From positions 310,001-374,000 of the forward strand of contig JADJNS010000003.1 in NCBI GenBank assembly GCA_016714225.1: DNA of 64,000 nt, given 5' to 3'. The notes below the pieces were generated by a model. It was not told the DNA's origin. It was given only the letters and a program-made list of their open reading frames with translations, and did no database searches. Both the position numbers and the translations under genes were made by a program. The stretch comes from Archangiaceae bacterium. Lineage in GTDB: Bacteria; Myxococcota; Myxococcia; Myxococcales; Myxococcaceae. This document shows, piece after piece, positions 34,841 to 42,882 of this stretch (position 1 is the first letter of the stretch; each line of letters begins with the position of its first letter).

Positions 34841-35008
34841 GCTCCCTGGAGGATGCGAACCTCTGGCCTTCCGATTCGCGGGTCCGGCGCTTCACTCGCC
34901 GGTCGAGTCAGGAGGGAACAAACGCGCAAGAGAATCGCCGCCGTTCGTGTCGGCCGGGGCGATGTCAGACCCCTCGGCCGTTCTTTTTCGCGCCAGTTCC
35001 CAAGGAGG
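34841..35008. repeat. tRNA-Arg-derived repeat, copy A
   Basis: The first about 55 bp resemble the 3' half of the intact tRNA-Arg gene at 39121 (GCTCCCTGGAGGAT, then GGCCTTCCGATTCG). After that the sequence follows copy B at 38078 for another 110 bp, including GGGAACAAACGCG, AATCGCCGCCGTTCG, CAGACCCCTCGGCC and TTCTTTTTCGCGCC. Relative to the tRNA it has an altered anticodon region and a lost D-arm, so it is not a functional tRNA. It directly precedes the truncated AbiEi-like gene. Confidence 0.75.
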
Positions 35009-35015
35009 GCGCCCC

Positions 35016-35462
35016 GTGACGGGCTTTGCGAGATTGGCAGTGTTGGCGAGCCGGCAGCACGGAGTGTTCACGACGGCCGATGCGCTCGCCGCGGGGGTGA
35101 GCCGCAAGGAGGTGTTCGGAGCAGTGCGGGCGGGCCGATGCCGAAAGTTGATGCCGCGGGTCTACGCGATGACGGGCGCGGCGAAGGACGGCGAGCAGCT
35201 CCCCTTGCAAGTCGCCGGCGCGAGGTTGCTGCCGAGTGGAATGTTGCAGGAGCTGACCGCGGTGGTGGCGTGGGGCGGTAAAGGCGCGGCGTTGAGCCAC
35301 CGCACGGCAGCGCTGCTCCATGGCTTCGAGGGGCCGGAGCTCGGCGCACCGGAGCTCACGGTACCGATGGGACGCTCGATCGTGAACGAGCGCCGGCTGC
35401 CCGTGAACCGCAGCTTCGTTCAGGCGCTCTCGCCGTCGTGTGATGCGAGCACCACGGTGTAG
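35016..35462 (+). pseudogene. AbiEi-like antitoxin/DUF559-family protein, 3'-truncated
   Basis: The GTG at 35016 follows a strong ribosome-binding site (AAGGAGG, 35002-35008). The N-terminal winged helix (LAVLASRQHGVFTTADALAA, GVSRKEVFGAVRAG) and LSHRTAALLHGF match the common protein with an AbiEi-like N-domain and a C-terminal DUF559 nuclease-like domain, about 280-320 residues. This copy stops after 148 residues; its last 14 codons lie antisense within the end of the VOC gene. It therefore lost its C-terminal half through a recombination at about 35420. Whether the N-domain alone is used is unknown. No AbiEii-type toxin is adjacent. Confidence 0.65.
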
Positions 35463-35839
35463 CCATCGAGGTCTTCGAGCCAGAGCTCGCGGTGGTCGGC
35501 GTTGGGGTTGTGGTGAACGTCGAGCACCACCTTCGCCTTGAGCGCACGCGCGCGCTCCACTGCCGCGTCGAAGTCGTCGACCTCGAACCACAGCATCACC
35601 CCGTTGCCGGGCGGCAGCTTGGGGTCACCGAGGTGGCCGTGGTGATGGTCGGCTTCCCAGGTGTGCAGCTGAAGAATCAGGCCGTCGGTGCCCCACTGGG
35701 TGTGATGCAGCTTGGGGTCGACCAGCCGGTCGTACTCGTACTTCTCTCCGCTGTGCGTGCTCTTGCAACCGAGCAGCTGACAGTAGAAGCGGGCGGAGGC
35801 GGCGACGTCGCGGCAGACGATGAGCGGCTGGGCACGCAT
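35420..35839 (-). CDS. VOC-family (glyoxalase/bleomycin-resistance fold) protein
   Basis: A 139-residue protein with the VOC repeat pattern: LIVCRDVAASARFYCQLLGC at the N-terminus, LILQLHTWEADHHHG in the middle, VMLWFEVDDFDAAVERARAL starting the second module, and RELWLEDLDGYTVVLAS closing it with the metal-type Glu. Members bind a metal and act on small thiol or dihydroxy compounds. Its substrate cannot be read from sequence. The final 43 bp overlap the truncated AbiEi-like frame on the other strand. Confidence 0.85.
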   Translation of the reverse strand: MRAQPLIVCRDVAASARFYCQLLGCKSTHSGEKYEYDRLVDPKLHHTQWGTDGLILQLHTWEADHHHGHLGDPKLPPGNGVMLWFEVDDFDAAVERARALKAKVVLDVHHNPNADHRELWLEDLDGYTVVLASHDGESA

Positions 35840-35891
35840 GCCGCCCTGGTATCACGGGGCGGGGGCCTCACGCGCTTCGAGAGAAGCCGGG

Positions 35892-36078
35892 CTACCTCAG
35901 GTCGAGGTTGACCGCGCTCGAGAAGGTGCAGGTGACCGTGCCACCCGGACCAGTGCCCGCTGAAGCCGGGAGCAGGCCCGGCATCTGCGAGCTCTCCGGC
36001 GTCGATCGCCGGAAGCAACGGGCCACCGCACGCGATGCCGAAAACGGCGAGCGTGGCAACGAGTCGGGGTCGAGTCAT
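35892..36078 (-). pseudogene. Small lipoprotein, apparently frameshifted
   Basis: The ATG at 36078 begins a lipoprotein signal (LVATLAVFGIACGG). The frame soon turns into sequence with no protein character, while another frame continues as GGTVTCTFSSAVNLDLR and then a stop at 35892. Joining the two would give a secreted peptide of about 60 residues. A single indel near 35970 is needed. It could be an assembly error or a decayed gene. Confidence 0.4.
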
Positions 36079-36156
36079 GCACCCGTTTGGGGAGCAATCG
36101 TCACGGGCGGCGCACAGGGTGCCGTCGGATTCACAGTCGGACGCTCTCCACCGAGC

Positions 36157-36384
36157 TCAGCTCTTCTGCCAATCGTCGGTGCTGCTGATGTTGCCGTCCT
36201 TCCAGATCGACTCGATCTTCCGGGTGGTCTTCTTCGCCGTCGCTTCTCGGCTCTCGAACGTGTCGGTCGAGACCGGCGCCGTCGTGGCGGCGCCCGCCTT
36301 GGCCGCGGTGCACCTCTCGAGCTGCGGCGAGAGCGGCTTGGGGGTGGGCGCCAGGGTGGGGCGAGGCTTGAGCGTGAGGGGCAT
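36157..36384 (-). CDS. Small hydrophilic protein, unknown
   Basis: The 75-residue frame starts at ATG 36384 and has natural composition: a Pro-rich start (MPLTLKPRPTLAPTPKP), two Cys/Ala-rich residues and a charged tail (KTTRKIESIWKDGNISST). No signal peptide, membrane segment or known domain was recognised. The Pro-rich N-terminus recalls the beginnings of myxobacterial secreted or toxin-like proteins, so it may be a free-standing N-terminal piece. The competing frame on the forward strand looks like shadow. Confidence 0.4.
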   Translation of the reverse strand: MPLTLKPRPTLAPTPKPLSPQLERCTAAKAGAATTAPVSTDTFESREATAKKTTRKIESIWKDGNISSTDDWQKS

Positions 36385-36508
36385 GGTGACCTCGCTTCAG
36401 AGCAAGGCCGAAGCCAGCCGACCCGCCAGCAACTCCGGCAGGTTCCTCGCGCGCCTTCCCTCTCGCGCACGCGACGCAGCGTGCCTGTCACGCCCCCCGA
36501 CTCTCGAA

Positions 36509-37093
36509 TCACCCCAGCTCGACCGAGATGAAGCGCTCTGACGAGCCGTAGTCGAGCCCCGCATTCCACTTGACCGTCTTCACTCCGGGTTGACCGCGAA
36601 GGTGCGCGAGCAGCGGCTGGGGAGTCGAGCTGTCATAGCTGAGGCCGCCAGAAGCTCCCGGCGGCGGCCCCTCGTGCGGCACGTCGATGCGCAGCCAATG
36701 CAGGCCTTCATCGGCTGCGGCTCGCACGAACGCATCGGCCGAAGCGAAATCAGCGGCTGCGCCGAGCCTCAACAGCTTCTGGGGGTGCCAGGGCGAGGCG
36801 CCGTGGTCGGCGTTCGGCTTGCGCGCGAACAGCGGCTCGGCGCGCGTCAGCGCGTCTTGCGCCGCCGCGACCGCCGCGTCGGCGCCGGTGAGCACGACCT
36901 GAACCTGTGACGGAAGCGCACGATGGGTCTTGGGGTCGAACTCGATGTGCGTGCGGGTCTGGGCGCTCACGGGCTGACCGAGCGGAGCGAGAATCGACTT
37001 CACGAGCTTCTCGGGCGAGCCGCCATACCTCAGCGCGGCGTTTTGTCGGCGGAGTGCGGCGGAGTCGGCGCGAAGCGTGACGGTGCGGGCCAT
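36509..37093 (-). CDS. Hypothetical protein
   Basis: The ATG at 37093 gives 194 residues with ordinary amino-acid use and no signal peptide or membrane segment. An internal part (RTHIEFDPKTHRALPSQVQV then LTGADAAVAAAQDALTRAEP) is mixed alpha/beta. The C-terminus (LRIDVPHEGPPPGAS, KTVKWNAGLDYGSSERFISV) is beta-rich. I do not recognise the family. It sits alone in the patch between the two tRNA-Arg-like repeats. Confidence 0.55.
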   Translation of the reverse strand: MARTVTLRADSAALRRQNAALRYGGSPEKLVKSILAPLGQPVSAQTRTHIEFDPKTHRALPSQVQVVLTGADAAVAAAQDALTRAEPLFARKPNADHGASPWHPQKLLRLGAAADFASADAFVRAAADEGLHWLRIDVPHEGPPPGASGGLSYDSSTPQPLLAHLRGQPGVKTVKWNAGLDYGSSERFISVELG

Positions 37094-37222
37094 GCGACGA
37101 TTGTCGGCCCGCTGCGTAGAGACGTTGCGCTTCGCGCGCACGCCGCGAACACCTGTCCACTCGAGGCTTCACTTCTCACGTCTCGGAGTCGCGAACACCG
37201 TGCGGCTGAGCGACGCGGCTCA

Positions 37223-37621
37223 CTACAGCGCGAGGAAGGTGCCCCGCAGCCCCGCGGTGAGCCGCGAGCCGACGAACGTGAAGCCACCGGCCCACTCTCC
37301 CTGGGCATCGGGTCGGGTGGAGCCGCCGAGTAGCACGCGCGGGTAGCTCACGAACGTCGCGGTCGCGCTGGCGAACAGCCCCACGCTCACGCGCGGCGAG
37401 ACCACCACGTCCACTCCGGTCTGCGCTACAGCGAGGTCGAGTGACCACTGCTCGGTGCTGACCCGGTCTTTGTACTCGATGCCGCTTCCCAGCCCGACCC
37501 ACGGCTGCAGCCGACGCGTGCCGGGCAGGTAGAAGAAGAGCTCGTGGCCCGCGCGCACGGTGAAGACGAGAGAGTTCCTGTAGTCGTAGGCCATCGGCAC
37601 ATCGCGATACGCGCAGCTCGC
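37223..37621 (-). pseudogene. Outer-membrane beta-barrel protein, 5'-truncated
   Basis: The frame resembles the last strands of a small outer-membrane barrel: alternating residues in VFTVRAGHELFFYLPG, PWVGLGSGIEYKD, VSPRVSVGLFASATATFV and a hydrophobic end (SRLTAGLRGTFLAL). Sequence upstream of the possible ATG at 37600 is still in frame (SCAYRDVP) until about 37621, where the stop of the neighbouring gene begins, so the first half is missing. It seems to be a leftover of recombination in this patch. Confidence 0.5.
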
Positions 37622-37624
37622 GCT

Positions 37625-38032
37625 CTAGACGTCGCCGGAAGACGGGCCGTCGAAGATCGCGCGAGTCGCTGGGTTCCACCAGCACACCCACAGCGCGTAC
37701 ACCCCGAAGGCGAGGAACAGCGGCGGCGCGTTGAGCAGCAGCACCACCGCGACGGTCTGCAGCCACCGCCCCCTCGCTCGGCCGATTCGCCACGCCGTCA
37801 GTACGAACAACCCCGACTGCGCGAGGGTGAGGGCGACCAGCGCGCACCCCAAGGCGAAGGCGAACGCCTCGAAGTCGTGTGGCTCTCCAGCGTCTTGCAG
37901 CGCGATCGCGACCGACGCCTTGCCGAGGCTCCACCACCCCAAGGTCAGCGCGCACGCGAAGTAGAGCAGCGCCAGACTCGCGTCGACCCACCTGAGGACA
38001 CGAAGGTGCTCTCGCGCGGTCACTCGCCGCAC
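37625..38032 (-). CDS. Four-helix membrane protein, unknown
   Basis: A 135-residue protein with four predicted membrane helices: SLALLYFACALTLGWWSL, FAFALGCALVALTLAQSG, WLQTVAVVLLLNAPPLFLAF plus the adjacent GVYALWVCWW. The first half and second half are similar in layout. GTG 38032 or GTG 38023 could be the start. No family was recognised. It ends 4 bp from the truncated barrel remnant. Confidence 0.6.
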   Translation of the reverse strand: MRRVTAREHLRVLRWVDASLALLYFACALTLGWWSLGKASVAIALQDAGEPHDFEAFAFALGCALVALTLAQSGLFVLTAWRIGRARGRWLQTVAVVLLLNAPPLFLAFGVYALWVCWWNPATRAIFDGPSSGDV

Positions 38033-38077
38033 TCAGCAGCGCCGAACCGGCAGTTGCAGTGACACTTCAACTTTCGC

Positions 38078-38235
38078 GCTCCCTCGAGGATTCGAGCCTC
38101 CGGCCTTCGGCTTCGTAGTCCGACGCTCTCGAGTCGGGCGGGAACAAACGCGTAAAGAATCGCCGCCGTTCGCTCGGCCCGGGCGAGGTCAGACCCCTCG
38201 GCCATTCTTTTTCGCGCCCGTTCCCGAGGAGCTCA
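38078..38235. repeat. tRNA-Arg-derived repeat, copy B
   Basis: The first 54 bp match the 3' part of tRNA-Arg (GGCCTTCGG-TTCGTAGTCCGACGCTCT, i.e. including the ACG anticodon) better than copy A does. The match to the tRNA ends before the D-arm. The following 105 bp are shared with copy A at 34841-35008, ending in TTCTTTTTCGCGCC. The acceptor 5' strand is absent, so this is not an active tRNA. Confidence 0.75.
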
Positions 38236-38417
38236 CCACCCATGAGATCCATTGCGTCGGCGAGACCGTCGAACCGCGGGAGAGGTGTCGCAAGGGCACG
38301 TTCCCGATCTTCAGCGGCGATGGGAAGTCACACCAGAAGAACGGGTTTCGGAAGCTGCAAGCCGAGGCGTCGCGCGCGCGCATCTCGGTGATGCCGCGCC
38401 TTCTCGATTTGAAGTAA
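38236..38417 (+). pseudogene. C-terminal gene fragment (about 59 codons)
   Basis: The forward frame that leaves copy B reads HEIHCVGETVEPRERC, KGTFPIFSGDG, FRKLQAEASRARISVMPRLL and stops at 38417. It has protein-like composition but no start codon with an RBS. A shifted ATG frame at 38242 gives Arg/Ser-rich shadow. It may be the tail of a protein joined here by recombination. Unrecognised. Confidence 0.3.
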
Positions 38418-38427
38418 CAGCCGCGGG

Positions 38428-39039
38428 GTGAGCGGTCTGCCAGTTCTTCCGGTGCGCAACGTGGTCATCTTCCCCGGGGTCACGGTAGAGCTGTCATGTG
38501 GCCGCGAGGTCAGCATCGCTGCCGTACGCTCGGCCGCGACCGCTGACGAACACACACTGGTCGTGTTGCTGCAGCGTGACCCGGAAGAAGACGTCGTCGA
38601 TTCAGCGGACCTCTACGAGATTGGCGTGAGGTGCGAGCTAATCGACGCTGCACGGGCCAGCCCCGAGGTCGCCTCGGTTCTGGTTCGAGCGATCGAGCGT
38701 GTGCGGGCTCGCGTCACCCGTCAGGGCGAGGCGCTGCTGGCCGATGTCGAGCCGCTCGGCTTCAACCCGTGCGTGAAGCCGCTCGAGCCCGAGCTCGATG
38801 GCTGGGTGAAGGCGTTCGCTCGTGAGGTGCTGGGCAGAGAGCTTGGTGCGCGCGAGGCCTTGCTCGCGTTGGCGCAGCAGGGTGCGCAGCACGGGGCCGT
38901 GCCGCTGTCCGTGCTTCAGTGTGCGCTCGAAGACGAGAGTCTCGACCCGGTCGTCGAGTACCTCGCACGCCTCCGCACCGAGTCGCTGGCCAGCATGGGC
39001 CCGCTGTGGCGGCTGCTGCACTGGTTCGGCAACCTGTGA
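38428..39039 (+). CDS. Stand-alone Lon N-terminal (substrate-binding) domain protein
   Basis: The GTG at 38428 opens with LPVLPVRNVVIFPGVTVEL, the hallmark start of the Lon protease N-domain, followed by beta-strand sequence (VVLLQRDPEEDVVDSADLYE, GVRCELIDAARASPE) and the helical part (REVLGRELGAREALLALAQQ). Only 203 residues are present: there is no AAA+ ATPase or Ser-Lys protease part. Small proteins of this type exist widely, so it may be whole; its position next to gene fragments leaves open that it is a Lon remnant. Confidence 0.75.
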   Translation: MSGLPVLPVRNVVIFPGVTVELSCGREVSIAAVRSAATADEHTLVVLLQRDPEEDVVDSADLYEIGVRCELIDAARASPEVASVLVRAIERVRARVTRQGEALLADVEPLGFNPCVKPLEPELDGWVKAFAREVLGRELGAREALLALAQQGAQHGAVPLSVLQCALEDESLDPVVEYLARLRTESLASMGPLWRLLHWFGNL

Positions 39040-39120
39040 CGCGCCTCCACCGGGTCCGCTCGAAGCCGAGGCCGTGAAAGCTCCGGGCACGCCTGCAGTA
39101 CCCGAAGCACTTCGATGATG

Positions 39121-39194
39121 CGCTCCCTGGAGGATTCGAACCTCCGGCCTTCGGATTCGTAGTCCGACGCTCTATCCAGCTGAGCTAAGGGAGC
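39121..39194 (-). tRNA. tRNA-Arg(ACG)
   Basis: The reverse strand folds as a complete 74-nt tRNA: acceptor GCTCCCT/AGGGAGC with discriminator G, D-arm GCTCAGCTGGATAGAGC, anticodon loop CTACGAA (ACG), T-arm GGAGG-TTCGAAT-CCTCC. No CCA is encoded. A34 would be deaminated by TadA, encoded at 30323. Its 3' part is copied at 34841 and 38078. Confidence 0.95.
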
Positions 39195-39207
39195 AAAACA
39201 CTTACCT

Positions 39208-39294
39208 CGGAGAGGGAGGGATTCGAACCCTCGATACAGTTTCCCGTATACAGGTTTAGCAAACCTGCGCCTTCAGCCGCTCGGCCACCTCTCC
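39208..39294 (-). tRNA. tRNA-Ser(GCT)
   Basis: The 87-nt sequence has a GGAGAGG/CCTCTCC acceptor, a long variable arm (class II), and the anticodon loop TTGCTAA (GCT) within CAGGTTTGCTAAACCTG. The T-arm is GAGGG-TTCGAAT-CCCTC. It lies 13 bp from the tRNA-Arg gene. Confidence 0.95.
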
Positions 39295-39320
39295 ACTCTC
39301 CAGCACCTCTCAAAGAACTC

Positions 39321-39410
39321 TGGCGGAGCAGGTAGGATTCGAACCTACGAGAGGCTTTCACCTCTGGCGGTTTTCAAGACCGCTGCCATCAACCGCTCGG
39401 CCACTGCTCC
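39321..39410 (-). tRNA. tRNA-Ser(TGA)
   Basis: A class II tRNA with acceptor GGAGCAG/CTGCTCC, anticodon loop CTTGAAA (TGA) in GCGGTCTTGAAAACCGC, a long variable arm and T-arm GTAGG-TTCGAAT-CCTAC. CCA is encoded (reverse of TGG at 39321-39323). SerS at 47249 would charge it. Confidence 0.95.
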
Positions 39411-39530
39411 AACTCTCATGTGACTGCCTGCCGGCTTCCCCCTGACGCCGGCACCCGCGACAACCGAAACCGCGGCCCTGCTAGCACGGCACAAAGCGGC
39501 TGCCAACGAACTGTTTCAACGGATCACCGT

Positions 39531-40886
39531 TCAGCCCCAAACCACCGCGTCGACCAGGCTCTCGGCCTCGTCGGCGGGCGGCCTGGCGCTCGGCGTCTTG
39601 GCCAAAAGCTGCACCATCAGGTTGTCGATCGCCTTGCTGATGCGCGGGCGCAGCGTCGAGGGTGCCAGCACCGAGCCCTTCAGGTGCCACCGCGCGATGG
39701 CGTCGGGGTCGTTCAGGTCGGCCGCCGGTATCGGCAGCACCCCGGTCAAGAGCTTGTAGAGCATCACCCCGCACGCGTAGACGTCGGCGCGCCCGTCGTA
39801 CTCTTCGTCGCGCAGCCGCTCGGGGCTCAGGTACGCCAGCGAGCCCACCAGCTCGTCGCCGTCGGGCTCGTCGAGCGAGCGCGCCGTGCCGAAGTCGACC
39901 AGCTTCGGCACCTCGCCGCCGTTCTCCCGGTGCATCAACACGTTCGCCGGCTTCACGTCGCGGTGCACCAGCCCCTGCCGGTGCATCACCGCCAGCGCCC
40001 CCAGCACCCCCCGCACCGTCGAGAGCGCCACCTCGGGGTTGAACGGCCCCCGCTGCGCGAGCGTCGCGTCCAGCGTGATGCCGTCGAGCAGCTCCATCAC
40101 CAGAAACGCCGACGACGGCGGCAACAGCCCGAAGTCGAACACCCGCACCGCGTTCGGGTGCCGCACCTGGCAGGCGCTCTGCGCTTCACGCCGCAGCGCC
40201 TCGATCGACCCGTGCGGCCCGGTGCGGCTCAAGACCTTGATCGCCACCCCCTGCTTCAGGTCGACGTGCCGCGCCCGGTACACCGTGCCGAACGCCCCCG
40301 CCCCCAGCGGGCCTTCGATCTGGTACCGGTCGGCCAGCCAGGTGCCGGCCTTCAGCTCGAGCGCCGGGCCAGGCTGCTTCATCAGCTTGCCCCCCAGCGC
40401 CTTGAGCCGCGCCACCAGGCCTTCGCCCTGGCCCTCGGTGGTCACCGTCGCCACCGCGGCCGGTGGGGCCGCCTTCGGCAGGGCTCTCAGCGGCACCCGT
40501 ACCGGCATCGCGCGCCGCGCGCTCACCCTCAAGCGGGCCTCGAGCCGCGCCAGCAGCACCGGCAGGTTGTAGGGCTTGGTGACGTAGTCGTCGGCTCCCT
40601 GGTCGAGCGCCGAGACGATCTGCTCGGGGCTCGACAGCGCAGTGACCATGATGATCGGTACCGTCAGGTCGAGCTGCCGCGCCGCCTTCAGCACGTCGAG
40701 CCCGGTGAGCCGCGGCATCATCACGTCGAGAATCACCGCGTCGAACGGCCGCTGCATCGAGATCGCGGCCAGCGCCAGCTCACCGTCGGTGACCACCGTC
40801 ACCTGAAAGCCGTGCTTCTCGAGAAACGCCTCGAGCAGCGCTCCCGCTGCAGCATCGTCTTCGGCGACCAGAATCTGTCGAGCCAT
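39531..40886 (-). CDS. Response-regulator receiver fused to a Ser/Thr protein kinase
   Basis: Residues 3-125 are a receiver domain: acidic pair AEDD near residue 9, phosphoacceptor Asp54 in VILDVMMP, Thr in VTALSS, Lys in DDYVTKPY. A Pro/Ala linker leads to a Hanks-type kinase from about residue 185: GAGAFGTVYRA, Lys217 in VAIKVL, catalytic HRDVKPANVL (308-317), DFG at 331, and SLAYLSPERLRDEEYDGR. No membrane segment or sensor domain. A histidine-kinase input would control Ser/Thr phosphorylation in one chain; the partner kinase is not in the window. It is downstream of the lipoprotein gene at 41826 on the same strand. Confidence 0.9.
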   Translation of the reverse strand: MARQILVAEDDAAAGALLEAFLEKHGFQVTVVTDGELALAAISMQRPFDAVILDVMMPRLTGLDVLKAARQLDLTVPIIMVTALSSPEQIVSALDQGADDYVTKPYNLPVLLARLEARLRVSARRAMPVRVPLRALPKAAPPAAVATVTTEGQGEGLVARLKALGGKLMKQPGPALELKAGTWLADRYQIEGPLGAGAFGTVYRARHVDLKQGVAIKVLSRTGPHGSIEALRREAQSACQVRHPNAVRVFDFGLLPPSSAFLVMELLDGITLDATLAQRGPFNPEVALSTVRGVLGALAVMHRQGLVHRDVKPANVLMHRENGGEVPKLVDFGTARSLDEPDGDELVGSLAYLSPERLRDEEYDGRADVYACGVMLYKLLTGVLPIPAADLNDPDAIARWHLKGSVLAPSTLRPRISKAIDNLMVQLLAKTPSARPPADEAESLVDAVVWG

Positions 40887-40935
40887 GGCGACCGCCGCAG
40901 CATCGCACCGATGCGGCGGTCACAGGCTCACTTCT

Positions 40936-41826
40936 TCACGGCTTGATGATCGACGCGAAGCTCTCTTCGCTGAAGCTGCACGCGGTCTGCTCACCCTCGC
41001 TGGGGAAGATCGCCAGCGTGTCGTGGTAGTACGAGCGGTTGAGCTGCGCGTCCCAGCACTCGGTGAAGCGCACCTCGCTCGAGAGGTCGACGCCCGTGCC
41101 GGTCACGTCCGACCGGCCGGTGCCGTCGTGGTGCCAGCGCGACTTCACCGTGAGCGTCTCCTGCGCCGAGCTCTTGGTGACGAAGTCGCTCTTCACGATG
41201 AACTCGAAGCTGCCGTCGCCGTCGTGCGCCTGGGTGTACGCGTAGTCCGACGGCACTGCGCCGCGAAAGCCCACCTTCACGTCGACGTCGCTCGAGCCGT
41301 TGCGCGAGTAGCCCACCTCGGCCCGCGTGCCGTGGTCGAGGTCGTGCGCCACGAAGCTGCCTTCACCGCTGCGGCCGCCGGTGAAGTGGTGCTCACCGGT
41401 CAGCACCTGCTGGTAGTCGGCCTCGGCCGTCGAGCCCTTCAGCCGGCGCTCGAGCACGTAGCTGTACTTGCCCTCGGTGAGGCGCTCCATCTTGAGGCGC
41501 AGCTCGTGCCGCCACAGCGGCTGGGTGTAGGGGCCCCACTCGGCGTGATCCTCGGTCAGCACCGTCGGCTCTTCCTTCACCACCGCCGCCACCAGGCCCA
41601 GCGTCAGGCCCACGCCGCCGTTCACCACCAGCGTGGCGAGCAGCGTCACCCCCGGCATCAGCGCCGGCTTCAGGGTCTCGTCGTTGAGCCCCTGCTTCGC
41701 GGTGTCGCCCTTCGGCAACGACACCTCGAGGCCCTGGTTCGACGGGGCGGCATCACGAAAATCCTGCAGCGGGTTGCCGCAGGCGGTCACGACCAGAACG
41801 GCAGAGATGAGGGCGAGCTTGTTCAT
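40936..41826 (-). CDS. Lipoprotein, unknown
   Basis: ATG 41826 opens a signal with lipobox (AVLVVTACGN), 295 residues total. A further hydrophobic stretch (GVTLLATLVVNGGVGLTLGL) at about residues 55-75 is unusual for a lipoprotein and could be membrane-associated. The rest is beta-rich (YSYVLERRLKGSTAEADYQQ, VGYSRNGSSDVDVKVGF) with two late Cys. No family recognised. The larger frame upstream (to 41970) lacks any start feature. It is 49 bp from the receiver-kinase gene and may share a transcript with it. Confidence 0.65.
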   Translation of the reverse strand: MNKLALISAVLVVTACGNPLQDFRDAAPSNQGLEVSLPKGDTAKQGLNDETLKPALMPGVTLLATLVVNGGVGLTLGLVAAVVKEEPTVLTEDHAEWGPYTQPLWRHELRLKMERLTEGKYSYVLERRLKGSTAEADYQQVLTGEHHFTGGRSGEGSFVAHDLDHGTRAEVGYSRNGSSDVDVKVGFRGAVPSDYAYTQAHDGDGSFEFIVKSDFVTKSSAQETLTVKSRWHHDGTGRSDVTGTGVDLSSEVRFTECWDAQLNRSYYHDTLAIFPSEGEQTACSFSEESFASIIKP

Positions 41827-41976
41827 GGTGAGCGCATCGCAGAGCAACGGCAGTGCCGCTCGCCACGCGCCCGAAAATCGCGGGGCTCGGCGCCACGGGC
41901 CGCCTTCGAAGCGACCTGGGTAGCAGCGCGCGAGCGACCTGGGTGCTCGCGCGGGCACCTCATGCCACACCCGCCT

Positions 41977-42816
41977 TCAGCCGCTCGGCCCAGAGCCCAA
42001 CAGGCCTCGCAGCGTCACGTCGAGGTCCGACCGCACCAGGCGCAAGATGCTGTCGAGCTCGGACGCGCCGACCTTGAGCTGCGTCATCAGCGCCGCGCGC
42101 AGCGCGCGGAGCACCGCCTCGATGGCTCTGGCCTGCCAGCGCGCCACGGTGACGGGGTGCACCTGGTGCAGCGCCGCCACCTGCTCGAGCGTCAGCCCAT
42201 CGACGTACCGCAGCCGCAGCACGTTGCGGTCGCGCACCTCGAGGGCTCCCAGCGCCTGCGCGAAGGCCGCGGCGAACTCGGCGCGGTACAGCTTCTTCAT
42301 GTGCTGCAGCTCGACGCCCTCGCCGGGCAGCGCGGTCGCGGCCAGCACCGCGTCTCCGACCCGGGGCGCCTCGGCGCGCGACAGGTTCAGGCTGGCGCGC
42401 GCCGCCGCCACCCGAAACCAGCTCTCGAGCGGCGCCACCCCCGAGTAGGCGCTGATGCGCGCCTCGCCGTCGGGCCGCCGCACCAGCAGCCGCTCGCGCA
42501 GCACGCTGCGCACCTCGTCGGGCACGCCGGCGGTGAAGAAGCGCGCCTCGAACGCGCGCAGCGACGCCTCGTCACCGGCGGCACAACCGGCGGCGAGATA
42601 GAGGTCTTCGACGTGCAGCGTCTCGAGCGCGCGCGGCACGTCGCCCGACACCTTGCCGGCGAGGTGAGCGAAGAAACCCTCACGCGTCAGCTGCACCGTG
42701 GGCCATCGCGCGCGCGCGCGGTTCAGCGCATCTTCGAGCAGTGCACCCACGTCGAGCTTCTGTACCGCCGCGCGAAGCGCAGGAGCGAGCCGCTCGATGA
42801 AGGGCGTGGGGTTCAT
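41977..42816 (-). CDS. Sigma-70-family RNA polymerase sigma factor (myxobacterial TIGR03001-like)
   Basis: A 279-residue protein with a sigma region 2-like part (GEARISAYSGVAPLESWFRV, AAARASLNLSR), a linker, and a sigma region 4 HTH near the end (VRDRNVLRLRYVDGLTLEQV, ALHQVHPVTVARWQARA). The long first third (helical, LDVGALLEDALNRARARWPT) fits a myxobacterial subfamily of these factors. It lies divergent from the kinase at 42883, across 66 bp, and such sigma-kinase pairs are common in Myxococcota. The frame continues upstream as long antisense sequence that is not part of the protein. Confidence 0.8.
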   Translation of the reverse strand: MNPTPFIERLAPALRAAVQKLDVGALLEDALNRARARWPTVQLTREGFFAHLAGKVSGDVPRALETLHVEDLYLAAGCAAGDEASLRAFEARFFTAGVPDEVRSVLRERLLVRRPDGEARISAYSGVAPLESWFRVAAARASLNLSRAEAPRVGDAVLAATALPGEGVELQHMKKLYRAEFAAAFAQALGALEVRDRNVLRLRYVDGLTLEQVAALHQVHPVTVARWQARAIEAVLRALRAALMTQLKVGASELDSILRLVRSDLDVTLRGLLGSGPSG

Positions 42817-42882
42817 GGGCGGGGGGGCATTGAGCCCGGTCGCGCCGGTCAATTCAAGCCGGGCCCGGTCTGAGCGCGCCTC

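Noticed and set aside
34841..35008. Copy A as a functional tRNA gene
   Set aside because: The 5' acceptor and D-arm are missing and the anticodon stem is mismatched, so it cannot fold as a tRNA.
38242..38391. ATG-initiated small forward frame after copy B
   Set aside because: Arg/Ser-rich shadow of the other open frame through this stretch.
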